Positions 35,624-47,320 of a stretch of 64,000 bases of DNA are shown piece by piece. Position numbers and translations under genes: made by a program. The notes beneath the pieces are model-generated. The model made no database searches, was not told the DNA's origin, and saw only the letters and a list, made by a program, of their open reading frames with translations. The number at the start of each line of letters is the position of its first letter. The first letter of the stretch is position 1. Source of the DNA: Allodiplogaster sudhausi (Eukaryota; Nematoda; Chromadorea; Rhabditida; Diplogasteridae); the NCBI GenBank assembly GCA_945643635.1, contig CALZFC010000060.1:874001-938000 (forward strand), written 5' to 3'.

Positions 35624-36885
35624 ATGGAAAGTATTCTTGAAACTGATGAAGATTATGCATTAGATAGAAAACCATTCGTCAATAATTCAACAAATAAAGA
35701 AAATTTGAACACAATTTCACCAACAAGTAGGTCAGATTTAAATAATGGTGTGATTAATTTTCATGTTGAAAGAACTGATCAATATCTTAAACCTAGTAAA
35801 AGCTATCTTTATTTAGAAGCAATAATGTCACATTCTGATGATACTATTATTACAGAAGATGAAAAAATTACACTTGTTAATAATACAGCAATGTTCTTAT
35901 TTAATCGTGCTACATATATATTAAATGGAACTGAAATTGAAAATGTGCATGATCCAGGAAGAGCTAGTCTTTTGAAAGGATTGTTAAGTTATTCAACTAC
36001 TTTAAATAAATGCAATACATTTGATTGGATTTTAGATGAAACTTCATCTCTAAAATCAAAAATTGAGAAGTATATTAGATTGAGAAAAGGAAAACTTGCA
36101 TTTTATATACCTCTTAATCACATTTTTGGGTTTCATGAATGTTATAATAAAGTTATTTATGGATTAAGTCATACTCTAACTTTAAACAGAGCTAATTCTG
36201 ATAAAAATGTTCTTATTGCAGATGACAAGTTTGATGAAAAAGTTAGTGGAGACCTAAAGATTAAGATAACTAAGTTACAATGGATAATTACGAAAAATTT
36301 CCAAGTCTTGGAATGCAAAATAAATTACTTGAAATTTATAAAAGTAAAACAAAATATGCTCAATTCTATTCGCGACAATTTTCATCATATTTAATTCCAG
36401 AAGGTTCTAAGGATTATAATTTGAATTTAGGAGTTAAATCTATGGATGTAAAATATCTCATTGTCGGATTTCAAGTGAAAAGAGAAAATAATTATAAGAA
36501 TTCAGCAAGATTTGATAATTGTAATTTACAATCAATTTATGTTGAATTAAATTCAGAAAGATATCCTAATGAATGTCTAACGTTTAATTTTGAAAATCAG
36601 AATGCTGTTCAATTATATCACTTTGCAAAAATGTTTAAGGAAAACTATTATGAAACTAGAAAAGAAAACCCTTTTCTTGAGGAGGATCTTTTTTATTATT
36701 ATTACCCAATTATTGTGTTGGATGTTTGTAAACAAAAAGAAAAAATAAAATATTCAATACCAAACATTAAACTTACAATGTCATTTTCTTCGCCTATCAA
36801 ATCTGGAACAATAGCACATTGTTTAACATTAGGTGAGAATATTGTTGAAATTGATAATAAATTAAACTTAAAACTAAAATATTGA
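35624..36885 (+). pseudogene. Putative major capsid protein (double jelly-roll type), one frameshift (left arm)
   Basis: Two overlapping frames, 35624-36394 and 36280-36885, together match one ~420-residue protein family. The frame change falls near 36280. Landmarks of the Maverick-associated family: an opening DEDYALDRK, SYLYLEA, VNNTAMFLFN, IPLNHIFGFHECY, a C-terminal half with FDNCNLQSIYVELNSERYP, IIVLDVCKQKE and a final AHCLTLGENIVE. The composition is beta-rich with regular hydrophobic alternation. It starts 28 bases from the divergent coiled-coil gene. Assignment as capsid rests on size, position and family resemblance; no structure was computed. Confidence 0.65.
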
Positions 36886-36936
36886 TTCCGACTAGAATTA
36901 TATAATCAGAATCACTTAAAAAATTTTTTTCTATAA

Positions 36937-36986
36937 ATGGGTATCTTTAATCATGTTGGAGGAAACAACCAAAGAAATATAGAAAT
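36937..36986 (+). pseudogene. First 16 codons of the small Maverick protein (left arm, truncated)
   Basis: The ATG at 36937 opens MGIFNHVGGN as in the right arm, and the match stops at 36986 where the asymmetric central spacer begins. The full-length version is at 37323-37679. Confidence 0.8.
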
Positions 36987-37322
36987 AGCATGGGCTAGAC
37001 AGTCAGCGCATGCGCCCCCGGGCGTATCATGCCCGCACGCACCAAGATGGAGAAATAGCATGTGCAAGACAGGCAGAGATGAGAAATAGCATGCGCCGCT
37101 GGGCGAACAATGCTTAGAGATGCAGAGATGGAGATACAGTGCGCCAGACAAGAAAGAACATATGTTCCTTCCTACTATACGATTTCTTGCCGCTGCATCT
37201 TCTTCGTTCCATCGACAATACAATTTAATATTTCTTGTTTTGTATGATTATTTTTGAAGTCCTTTAATCAATACTTGTTAAATAGGTTGATAATCCAGCA
37301 ATATTATGGGTAAGCCTTTAAA
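36987..37322. other. Asymmetric central spacer with a GC-rich repeat-like insert
   Basis: This part is not palindromic. Bases about 36984-37140 repeat a loose unit containing aaatagcatg and gcagagatgg, and are much more GC-rich than the surrounding viral DNA. About 37200-37322 is AT-rich again and resembles element sequence. No gene is seen. Confidence 0.6.
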
Positions 37323-37679
37323 TCACTTCAAATATATTTCTTTGAAACCAGATCCAGTTTTTTCATCTGAAATGATCCATGAATCTCTATGTCTTTTTTC
37401 TTCTTCAGATATTTTTTTTGATCTTCTTGGCTTCTTGTTTTCATCAGGTTTGTTATTTTCTTCTTCAGGTTTATTTCTCAACAACTAAGAAATAAATTCT
37501 CTGTTTTCTTTAGTTAGATATTTTGCTTTCTCTTTTTGTAATATTGGTTGTGAAATTTCGTTATTTGATGTTGCAGGCAATGGTTCAGGCAATGTTTCAG
37601 TCAATAATGGTTCCGCAACTAATTCAATAGTTTCTATATTTCTTTGGTTGTTTCCTCCAACATGATTAAAGATACCCAT
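37323..37679 (-). pseudogene. Small Maverick protein with in-frame TAG (right arm)
   Basis: One frame of 119 codons from the ATG at 37679 to TGA at 37323, interrupted by TAG at 37485-37487 (codon 65). The N-terminus is MGIFNHVGGN; the C-terminal half is Lys/Arg/Glu-rich with KKPRRSKK. It follows the capsid gene in the same direction. The family is not recognised; a small basic virion or packaging protein would fit. The TAG sits between Ser and a Leu-Leu-Arg run. Confidence 0.5.
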
Positions 37680-37730
37680 TTATAGAAAATTTTTTTTTAA
37701 GTGATTCTGATTATATAATTCTAGTCGGAA

Positions 37731-38992
37731 TCAATATTTTAGTTTTAAGTTTAATTTATTATCAATTTCAACAATATTCTCACCTAATGTTAAACAATGT
37801 GCTATTGTTCCAGATTTGATAGGCGAAGAAAATGACATTGTAAGTTTAATGTTTGGTATTGAATATTTTATTTTTTCTTTTTGTTTACAAACATCCAACA
37901 CAATAATTGGGTAATAATAATAAAAAAGATCCTCCTCAAGAAAAGGGTTTTCTTTTCTAGTTTCATAATAGTTTTCCTTAAACATTTTTGCAAAGTGATA
38001 TAATTGAACAGCATTCTGATTTTCAAAATTAAACGTTAGACATTCATTAGGATATCTTTCTGAATTTAATTCAACATAAATTGATTGTAAATTACAATTA
38101 TCAAATCTTGCTGAATTCTTATAATTATTTTCTCTTTTCACTTGAAATCCGACAATGAGATATTTTACATCCATAGATTTAACTCCTAAATTCAAATTAT
38201 AATCCTTAGAACCTTCTGGAATTAAATATGATGAAAATTGTCGCGTATAGAATTGAGCATATTTTGTTTTACTTTTATAAATTTCAAGTAATTTATTTTG
38301 CATTCCAAGACTTGGAAATTTTTCGTAATTATCCATTGTAACTTAGTTATCTTAATCTTTAGGTCTCCACTAACTTTTTCATCAAACTTGTCATCTGCAA
38401 TAAGAACATTTTTATCAGAATTAGCTCTGTTTAAAGTTAGAGTATGACTTAATCCATAAATAACTTTATTATAACATTCATGAAACCCAAAAATGTGATT
38501 AAGAGGTATATAAAATGCAAGTTTTCCTTTTCTCAATCTAATATACTTCTCAATTTTTGATTTTAGAGATGAAGTTTCATCTAAAATCCAATCAAATGTA
38601 TTGCACTTATTTAAAGTAGTTGAATAACTTAACAATCCTTTCAAAAGACTAGCTCTTCCTGGATCATGCACATTTTCAATTTCAGTTCCATTTAATATAT
38701 ATGTAGCACGATTAAATAAGAACATTGCTGTATTATTAACAAGTGTAATTTTTTCATCTTCTGTAATAATAGTATCATCAGAATGTGACATTATTGCTTC
38801 TAAATAAAGATAGCTTTTACTAGGTTTAAGATATTGATCAGTTCTTTCAACATGAAAATTAATCACACCATTATTTAAATCTGACCTACTTGTTGGTGAA
38901 ATTGTGTTCAAATTTTCTTTATTTGTTGAATTATTGACGAATGGTTTTCTATCTAATGCATAATCTTCATCAGTTTCAAGAATACTTTCCAT
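37731..38992 (-). pseudogene. Putative major capsid protein, one frameshift (right arm)
   Basis: Inverted copy of 35624-36885 with the same frameshift, read as 38992-38222 and 38336-37731. One residue difference was noted in the second segment (Tyr-Thr-Arg against Tyr-Ser-Arg). The shared break shows that the lesion existed before the palindrome formed. Confidence 0.65.
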
Positions 38993-39019
38993 TTATATAA
39001 CAAATTTTTTTCTTAATAA

Positions 39020-39733
39020 ATGAATGATTTTTGTGAAGTTGTATTTGACCCAGAATATGAAAGACAACTCTTTTTAAACCATCCTATTAATGTAATATCT
39101 CATACAATAGCTGATATGTTTACAGAAGCTAGAGAAAAAAATATGCATAAAGAAAGAGATTTGAGAGATAAAGATGATAATATATTTAGAGAAACAAGAG
39201 AACTCATTAATAGAGAAGCAATTATTAATAATGAAAATAGTGATAGTAGTGATAATGACGATAGTGATAGTAGTGATAATGACGATAGTGATAGTAGTGA
39301 TAATGACGATAGTGATAGTAGTGATAATGACGATAGTGATAATCATAATGAAAATAGTGATAATAATAGCGATAATTCAAAACTTGAAAATAAAGAATGT
39401 GAAAGTTGTAAAGAACTAAGAAAACAAGTCAAAGTATTAGATGAAAAAACAGATAATTTGAATAAAGAACATGAAGAACAAAAACTAAGATATAAAGAAC
39501 AAAAAGTAGAATATGAAAAAGAAGAAAGAAAATATCAAGACCTACATTTTAAATATATCACACTTATAGTAGAAAATGAAGAACTAAAAGAAAAATTTAC
39601 AAAACTTGAAAATAAAGAAAAGGATCTAAACAAGATTGAAAAACCTAGAGATTCTAGAAAAGTGAAACCTAAAGTTGTTGTCAAAAATGAAGAAAATGAT
39701 GAACATTATTCTCCTATCTCAAAATTACATTAA
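39020..39733 (+). CDS. Acidic coiled-coil protein (right arm)
   Basis: Identical at protein level to the left-arm copy at 34883-35596 as far as I can see, including the four Ser/Asp/Asn repeats. It is the only full-length open gene with a start codon intact in both arms. Confidence 0.65.
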   Translation: MNDFCEVVFDPEYERQLFLNHPINVISHTIADMFTEAREKNMHKERDLRDKDDNIFRETRELINREAIINNENSDSSDNDDSDSSDNDDSDSSDNDDSDSSDNDDSDNHNENSDNNSDNSKLENKECESCKELRKQVKVLDEKTDNLNKEHEEQKLRYKEQKVEYEKEERKYQDLHFKYITLIVENEELKEKFTKLENKEKDLNKIEKPRDSRKVKPKVVVKNEENDEHYSPISKLH

Positions 39734-39734
39734 A

Positions 39735-40937
39735 TTAAACTCTTTGTAGATTATTTTCAGGTTCCCAACTATTAAATTTATCTGGATATCCATACCATTT
39801 CACTAAAATTTCCTTTATTCCATCTTTAGTTCTTCGTTTGAGAATTTTTTCTACTTTATAAACATCATTTCTTTGATCATAAAGTACTAATTCTTCATCA
39901 TAAAACTTTCCTTTTATAATTTCATTTGATAAATCTTTAATTTCATATGTAACTGGATCAGTATTATAAACTTGATTGATAATGAACATTTCAGTTGTCC
40001 AATTTGGAAGATATCCTTTGTCAAAAATTGACTTATATTTCGTGATTCTAACTTTAGCATCTACTTTAAATTTTGAGTCAATCTCTTCATTAAATTTTGA
40101 GTTAATCTCTTTAGTCTCTTTATATGGAAATAAATTTTTATGAACAGTCTCTTTATTTGGAAATAAATTTTTATGAACAGTCTCTTTATTTGGAAATAAA
40201 TTTTTATGAACAACCTCTTTATTTTCCTTCAGACTTGCTTTTACACGAGTCATTTTTATTGATCTGTGATAAGAATTGTTATAATTATTCATTAAGTCAT
40301 CTAAGATATTAATCCATTTATGATTGTTATTTTGGGTAAATATTTTCCACATCTTTTCCTTAAGAGTTCTATTAAATCTTTCAACAATTGAAGCTTTTTT
40401 ATTAGATTCTGTAGAAAAGTGATTGATTTTATTTTCTTTGATTAGTTTGTTCATTTTAGAATTGAAGAACTCTTTTCCTTTATCCGTTTAAAATTTTTGA
40501 GGTATTCTTGGTTTTATCAACACTTCAAATACTCTAAGCATCTCTTCTCCACTCTTATTTTTAATAGGAATAGCCCACACATATTTACTAAAACAATCAA
40601 TGACGGTTAATAGATATTTAAAACCATCATTCTCTTTGGAATATGGTATCATTTCAACTAAATCTGCTTGCCATTGTTCATCAATATCATGAATGTATAC
40701 TCTTTCTGTTTTATAATTTTTTCTTGCTGGTTTATGAAGTGTATACGTATCTTGTTGATCAAGAAATTCTTTAATTTCCTTTTGGGATTTTCCTGTTTTT
40801 CTTTGTAAATCATTAATACCAGAGAATCCTGTTTTGGATCATAATATACATCTTCTAACTTAGTGTCCATCTTAGTGTCCAGTTTAGTGTCCAGTTTAGT
40901 GTCCATCTTAGTGTCTCGCTGAGTGTCTGAATTCATT
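39735..40937 (-). pseudogene. Chromodomain integrase (right arm), TAA plus frameshift
   Basis: Inverted copy of 33679-34881. It shares the internal TAA (40488-40490) and adds a one-base deletion in an A-run near 40838, which throws the DDE domain out of frame. It also carries Glu in place of Val in the FNE-IDSK segment. The 33-base repeats are at about 40115-40215. Confidence 0.85.
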
Positions 40938-40939
40938 GA

Positions 40940-41248
40940 AATACGCTTCCTAATAGAATTATAGATAAGGAATGTGGAATAGTAAATCTTGATACTTATA
41001 ATAATCCAGGAACACATTGTATTTGTTATCATAAAGATAATGATAAAATATATTATTTCGATTCCTTTGGATTAGATCCTCCATTAGAATTACAAGAATA
41101 TCTGAATACTCAAAAATCTAAGATTTTGTTATCAACTTTTCAAATTCAAAAATTGAATACTCATTGTTGTGGACATTATAGTTTAATAGTCTTAAAACTT
41201 TTAGAAAATTATGAGTATACTGATGTTATTTTAAGTTTAATTGAGTAA
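40940..41248 (+). CDS. Adenovirus-type cysteine protease, 5' end missing (right arm)
   Basis: Same 102-codon frame as in the left arm, with PGTHC, YYFDSFG and HCCGHYSL intact and TAA at 41246. It is again preceded directly by TGA, so the missing N-terminus predates duplication. It lies head to head with the integrase. Confidence 0.8.
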   Translation, partial: NTLPNRIIDKECGIVNLDTYNNPGTHCICYHKDNDKIYYFDSFGLDPPLELQEYLNTQKSKILLSTFQIQKLNTHCCGHYSLIVLKLLENYEYTDVILSLIE

Positions 41249-41278
41249 TATTGAGTAATCTATTTTCAGTTATTGTTC

Positions 41279-44200
41279 TTATTCAGCTATTCTTAATACA
41301 TCTGATTTATGATTTCCATATGCTAGTGTATCAATAGTGTTGTCTAAAATGTCTCTCTTATATTCATCTTTATTGTCTTTGTTGAAGACCATTTTATTTC
41401 GTTTTATTGTTGAAACTTCATGAGATTTGCTTTGAATTAAATATTGTTCTTTTCTAGTATATTCATTTTCTAATAAACATTTCTTATAATCATCTACTTT
41501 TAATTTACTTATTACATTCTTTTTTATTCCTTTCGCCTTTTTAATTTCTTCGGTTTGTCCAATTTCATAGTCTTTTATTTCATATGCATATTGTTTTGGT
41601 TTTAATAATACAAATCTTGTCATTATCCTTCCATTCAATTCATCTTTGAATTTTCCTATTACCTTTTTGTTTGATTCATCATATAGTTCATGTTCTTTTG
41701 GATAGTCACTAAAATCGAATTGGTTTTTCATATCCTTTTTCATATCTGAATAAATATCATCTGTTTTTAATTCATAGATGAAACTATCTGTATCTTGATA
41801 GCATAATCTTAATTTCTCATTATATTTTGGTTTCATGACATCATAATGGAATTCATACATTAAAGTTTTACTAATATCCAAAATACTGAGTCCAATATAG
41901 ATTGGTTTATCAAATGTTAGTTTAGTTTTTGACATTTCAACACTTAATAGATCTTCATTAATGATAACACTTTTCTTGAAATTTGGTTTACTTATCAACT
42001 TCACTCTTTTTCTTTTGATGATGTTAATTTAACATCAACTCTATTTCTAATATTTTCCATAGTTTTACCAAATACAGCATTATTCATTAGTTTGTAAAAA
42101 TCCTTTTCAAAATCATTTTTTGCTTGTTTTCTTAGATTCGTGTTTAATTCAATATATGGTTTCATCCAATTACTCTCATTAAATGTTAAGATTTTATGTA
42201 TTTTCTTTAACCTTAATCCATGATCTAATGCTTGAAGTAATGCTGTATAATGTATTACATACTTTTCTTTATCAAACAGAGTATTCATAAGTTTTGGAAA
42301 TTTTTGATTATTTACAACAGTGTTTTGAGGACAAAATGGGAAATCAACATGTTCATCATGTAATTCTTTTGGGTATTCTAAATCAACTTCTAATATACAT
42401 CCTTTATTCTGATTATTCAAACTTGAAGTATATTCTCTAATGCTGAATTCATCCACCAATTCATCTTCAAATTTCAGTTCATTATATGGTAAGTTTTGTG
42501 ACATTTCCCATCCATATAAATTATTTGCATCTTAATACATTAAATATGTTGATTCTTTATATAGATTATATTCATCTTTCATATACTTATTGTTTGCTTT
42601 TGAATATCTCTTAATAACATTTACCATTCCTCCTCTTATTCCTCTTTCAATGAATAAATACATATCAACATCTTTAATGGTTTCTAATTCAATTTCTGTC
42701 TTTTTTAACATTGCATCCCAAGCTAATCCTGGTGCAGTATAATATCATGCTGGATCTAATTCATAATTGGTTATGCAAAGATTTCTAAAGTTTTCAAACA
42801 CATCTGCTAATAAAATGACATCATTAATCATATATAATTCTGTATATTCACCTAGATTCTTACATCCCATTGTTTTGTAAATTTCCTTGGCATATTCATA
42901 ATCTTCTTCTGAACAATGTTTATCGTTTAGCTTATCATAAAATAATTCGATACTTGGTAATTCCTTTTCTTCATATTTCTCCAAAGAATCCATATATTCA
43001 TATGGATAAATTCCTTTTCTTCTCATTGGATGAAAATGATCTTTATTATAGTAACTTTGTGTTATTTTTAGTTGATCATGAGCTGAATTTTCAACTAACT
43101 TACCTAATGCTATTTACATGAATGAAAAACTATCTATAAATCTAATTTCTAATGTTCTGCAATCAAATTCAGAGTGATTGTTCCTTCTATACTTTTCAGG
43201 AATTCTAGACTTTTCAGAATATTCTACTAAATAGCTAAAGTTAACATATTTCTCACTATTATTTGGAATGACCTTAATATCTGAAATATCAATATCGTCA
43301 TCAAATTGTTTCCTTCCATATTCAAAGGAACCAATAATTAAGTGAGAATCATATCCTTTTAGATTATGAATTACAACTGGAATGAATCTATTTTTCTTTG
43401 TTTTTAGATTACATTGCCTACATAATGGGACTCTATATTCACCTGATAAATGATCATGGTCTTGCTTTTATAATTGTCATCGGTTTATTCTCTTTTACAT
43501 TCTGGACATGTTTCATTAGCTTTATATTCTTCTTTTTCTTCATCTGTTAATCTTCTTATTTTTTTATCAGATGTCTTAATTAATTCCGTACTCTTTTTAC
43601 AAATATAACTATTGAATTCGTCTATTGTGTTTAATCCTCTGTACACTTTTGTATCAATAAGATTTCCATTAAAATCAACTACTACAGCACAAAATGCTGA
43701 TGCTATATGTTTTCCAACTTTTTCATTATATGAAATATCAGGTGAATTACTGACAGAATCATACTTTTCGATAATGGATTCAAAATCAGCATAAATTATA
43801 TATGGAATTTTCTGAGATTTAAATATATTCTTAAATTTACAATTATCTTTAGGTGGATTGTATATAACTGGCTTATTTTTGTCACAATTCTCTCTATGTT
43901 CATTGTATTTTTCTTTAACCTGAAAATGACTGAAACATCTTATGCATATATACATTTTACCTGTATGACTATTTATCTGATTATTTAATAACCTATTGAT
44001 TTGTTTAATCCAACAGTAATGTTTCTTATCATCATTATTTTCGCCATTCACTAAAAACAAATTAATTATTCTATCTTCAGGTAGTCTTAGTTTTGAAAGA
44101 TAACATGGAGTAATCTCTTTTTCTATGTTCGTTAAAACATTGATTGATAAATTATTCAACTTTTCAAACTTTTCGATTCCCTTTTTATCAACTGGGAAGT

Positions 44201-45017
44201 CAATTCCTGTAAAATCTAGTTCATTTTCATATTCCTTATAATGAGATATTCTTTGAGCATCCTTATTAACTGGATGTAACGCGGATAAAACTGCCCACAT
44301 AAAGCATTTATCATCATTATTCTTTATATTAATAATCGCTTTCTTTTCTGCAATGAAGTCTGGTAGTGGAATATATGAACTTCCTTTAAACATTCTATAT
44401 AAACGCTTATGCATTGTGACATAATTAACCCTATTTATATTCCATCCTGACCCTCTCACATCTTTCGCCTACATTTTATTTTTTAGTTCTTTACAAGCGT
44501 TAGAATAGAATTCACTTTTATTATCATTAAACAATAATTTCTTTGTTTCAGTACTGAAATAGAATTTTTCGACTATATTTTCATTAGTCTTAATCATTTC
44601 TACTTCAACTGAAAATCTAATTTTATAATTTTTCTTTTCAATTCCATTAAGTAATTCGTCTTCAACATTCTTCAAAAAATCATCGGGTTTTTCATTGTTC
44701 TTATTTGTAATTTTAATATCATTAACATCATAATCCTTAAATTTTCTTACTTCAAAATCAAAATTCATAAACTTCTTTAATTCTTCCTTCTCTTTTCTCA
44801 GCGTTTCATTCTTCTCCTTCTTGTCCTTTTGTTCCTTCCTCACCTTTTCCTTCATCTCCGTGTTCTTTTAAAAATCGTTTTCTAAAATATCTCTTAATTG
44901 TGAAACATTCAGTTCTCTCATTTTTTTAACAGGCATCATTTTCAGTTGTCCGACTTCTTTTCTAAGCTCATCCCGATTCATTTTATCAATGTTTTTGATC
45001 TTCTGGTTTTTACTCAT
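41279..45017 (-). pseudogene. Protein-primed DNA polymerase B (right arm), interrupted
   Basis: Inverted copy of 29597-33336. It keeps all four shared stops and the shared frameshift, and adds two lesions of its own: a TAA near 44873 in the coiled N-terminus (from a Lys codon) and a TAG near 44470 (from Trp). Substitutions noted: Val for Leu near 42463, Tyr for Phe near 42090 and Leu for Val near 41768. Polymerase motif C is at about 41780-41800. Confidence 0.88.
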
Positions 45018-45204
45018 TCTTGCGTTCTGAAAATTGACTTCAGGGACAATCTGGTGATCGCCAATTTTGAGTTATTTATAAGGGAAAATTTTTTTCAAAT
45101 AAAAATCTTGATTTTTAAAAATTTGAAAAAGTTGCTATTTTACGCAATTTTAGATTTCGAAAAATAGGAATGAATATTTTCTTGAAAAAAAATTGCTTAT
45201 GTAA

Positions 45205-45858
45205 ATGGTTTATAAATTTAACGACTTTTCTGATGATGAGAAACGCAAGCAAATAATTGAAAAACATTTACAGCTTAGAAAGAGTTGGAAGAATGAATTG
45301 GAGGGATATGCAAATGATGAAAAAAATTACGAAGAAAAAAGGGAAGAGTTATTTAAGCCAATTATACAATCAAATGAAAAATTGCAAAAAGAACTATTAG
45401 AGGATCGAAATAAAATAGTTGAAACTATTCATAATTTTAATAATATGCTAATAAATAAAGAAACGTAACCAATTGAACAAAAGGAAATAAAAGTGATTGA
45501 ACAAAAAGCGATTGAACAAAAAGCAATTGAACAACCTAAAGAAAATAAATCTCAGTATTTTGTTAGTTCAACTATTGCAAACTATTTAAAAGATAATACT
45601 GATAAAAGTATTGCAGGATATTCGATTAGATATGACAGGGAACATGATAAATATACTATTGGAGCTCAAAATTTTTATATAAATAATAACGAAATAAAAA
45701 TTGCAAACAGAAAATATAATGCAACTAATGGATTAATGGAATTACTAGTAAAAAAGACTCCTGATAACAGTACAATTACTCAAGATGATCTCAAAAACTA
45801 TCAGCAAATTCTGATTGATACAAAGGCAGTTCATAAAATGATAGAATTAGGCATATAG
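45205..45858 (+). pseudogene. Conserved Maverick accessory protein (right arm), one in-frame TAA
   Basis: Inverted copy of 28756-29409. The same TAA is at 45466-45468, with Phe for Val in the QN-YINNN segment. A third, partial copy follows at 47321-47739. Confidence 0.6.
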
Positions 45859-46015
45859 CTCTATTCATCAGAAACAGCCATGTGATTTTTATAAAAATGA
45901 TTCTATTCATCAGAAATGACTCTGTTTTTATGTATGATGCCTTCTTATCATAGCGATCGGGGAAAGAAAATTTCTCGCGTTCGTCTTCAATTCTCTTAGC
46001 GAAAGTGAAGAATAA

Positions 46016-46087
46016 GGGGGCGTGGCTCATTGGTAGAGCGTTCACCCATGATGCGAACTGGTCAAGTTCAAGACCGCTCGGGTCGCA
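46016..46087 (+). repeat. tRNA-like sequence at the core edge (right arm)
   Basis: Begins gggggcg, A-box tggctcattggtagagcg, weak B-box gttcaagac. Same sequence as 28526-28597 in inverted orientation. Confidence 0.5.
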
Positions 46088-47117
46088 GTGTTTAGAGTTC
46101 ACTGCTAATACATTATAACACTTTCACAAGGGGTTCGAACCCACATGTGATCCATGTTTTGCCAATATGTTTTGCGCGTTTTATTTTACATAAAAACCTA
46201 CCGTACTCCGTTCAATTTTTGGGTCATTTTGGGTACATTGGGTCAACGTGCTCCTAACGCTTCCAAACTTGCCCAGCATGTTTCTTTTCGTGTAAATTTA
46301 CATAATAGCTACAGTATTTATCCAAAAATTAGTGATGTTCACCAATTCATCCCATTCATCCAAAAATTAGTGATGTTCACCAATTCATCCCATTCATCCA
46401 AAAATTAGTGATGTTCACCAATTCATCCCATTCACCAGAAAATTTGGAAAGTTCACCCATTCGTTGGACCACTCGTTCATAAAACAGAAAGAATTGGGCA
46501 TAGTAGTTCATAAAATAATGGAATTAGCCATAGTAGTTCATAGAAAATGACTCTATTCATTCAGAAATGTCTCAGTTTGATGTATTCTAATTTCTGTAAA
46601 ACTGGTTATATATCATTTTTAAGTTGACTCATTAAACTAAGTTGACTAATTGAACTAAGCTTGTTTACTCGACTAAGTTGACAAATTTAAACAAGTTATG
46701 ATTTTGGGTGATTTCCAACGAATGGGTGAACTTTCCAAATTTTCTGGTGAATGGGATGAATTGGTGAACATCACTAATTTTTGGATGAATGGGATGAATT
46801 GGTGAACATCACTCATTTTTGGATGAATGGGATGAATTGGTGAACATCACTAATTTTTGGATAAATACTGTAGCTATTATGTAAATTTACACGAAAAGAA
46901 ACATGCTGGGCAAGTTTGGAAGCGTTAGGAGCACGTTGACCCAATGTACCCAAAATGACCCAATTGAACGGAGTACGGTAGGTTTTTATGTAAAATAAAA
47001 CGCGCAAAACATATTGGCAAAACATGGATCACATGTGGGTTCGAACCCCTTGTGAAAGTGTTATAAAGTATTAGCAGTGAACTCTAAACACTGCGACCCG
47101 AGCGGTCTTGAACTTGA
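46062..47117. repeat. Junction module 2
   Basis: 46062-46468 and 46714-47117 are inverted halves around an AT-rich spacer that is the reverse complement of the spacer of module 1. It links the right-arm core to the start of a third core in head-to-head orientation. Confidence 0.85.
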
Positions 47118-47320
47118 CCAGTTCGCATCATGGGTGAACGCTCTACCAATGAGCCACGCCCCCTTATTCTTCACTTTCGCTAAGAGAATTGAAGACGAAC
47201 GCGAGAAATTTTCTTTCCCCGATCGCTATGATAAGAAGGCATCATACATAAAAACAGAGTCATTTCTGATGAATAGAATCATTTTTATAAAAATCACATG
47301 GCTGTTTCTGATGAATAGAG

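Noticed and set aside
46016..46087. A functional or suppressor tRNA that could read the in-frame stops
   Set aside because: Acceptor and T-stems do not pair properly, and no loop placement gives an anticodon for TAA or TAG.
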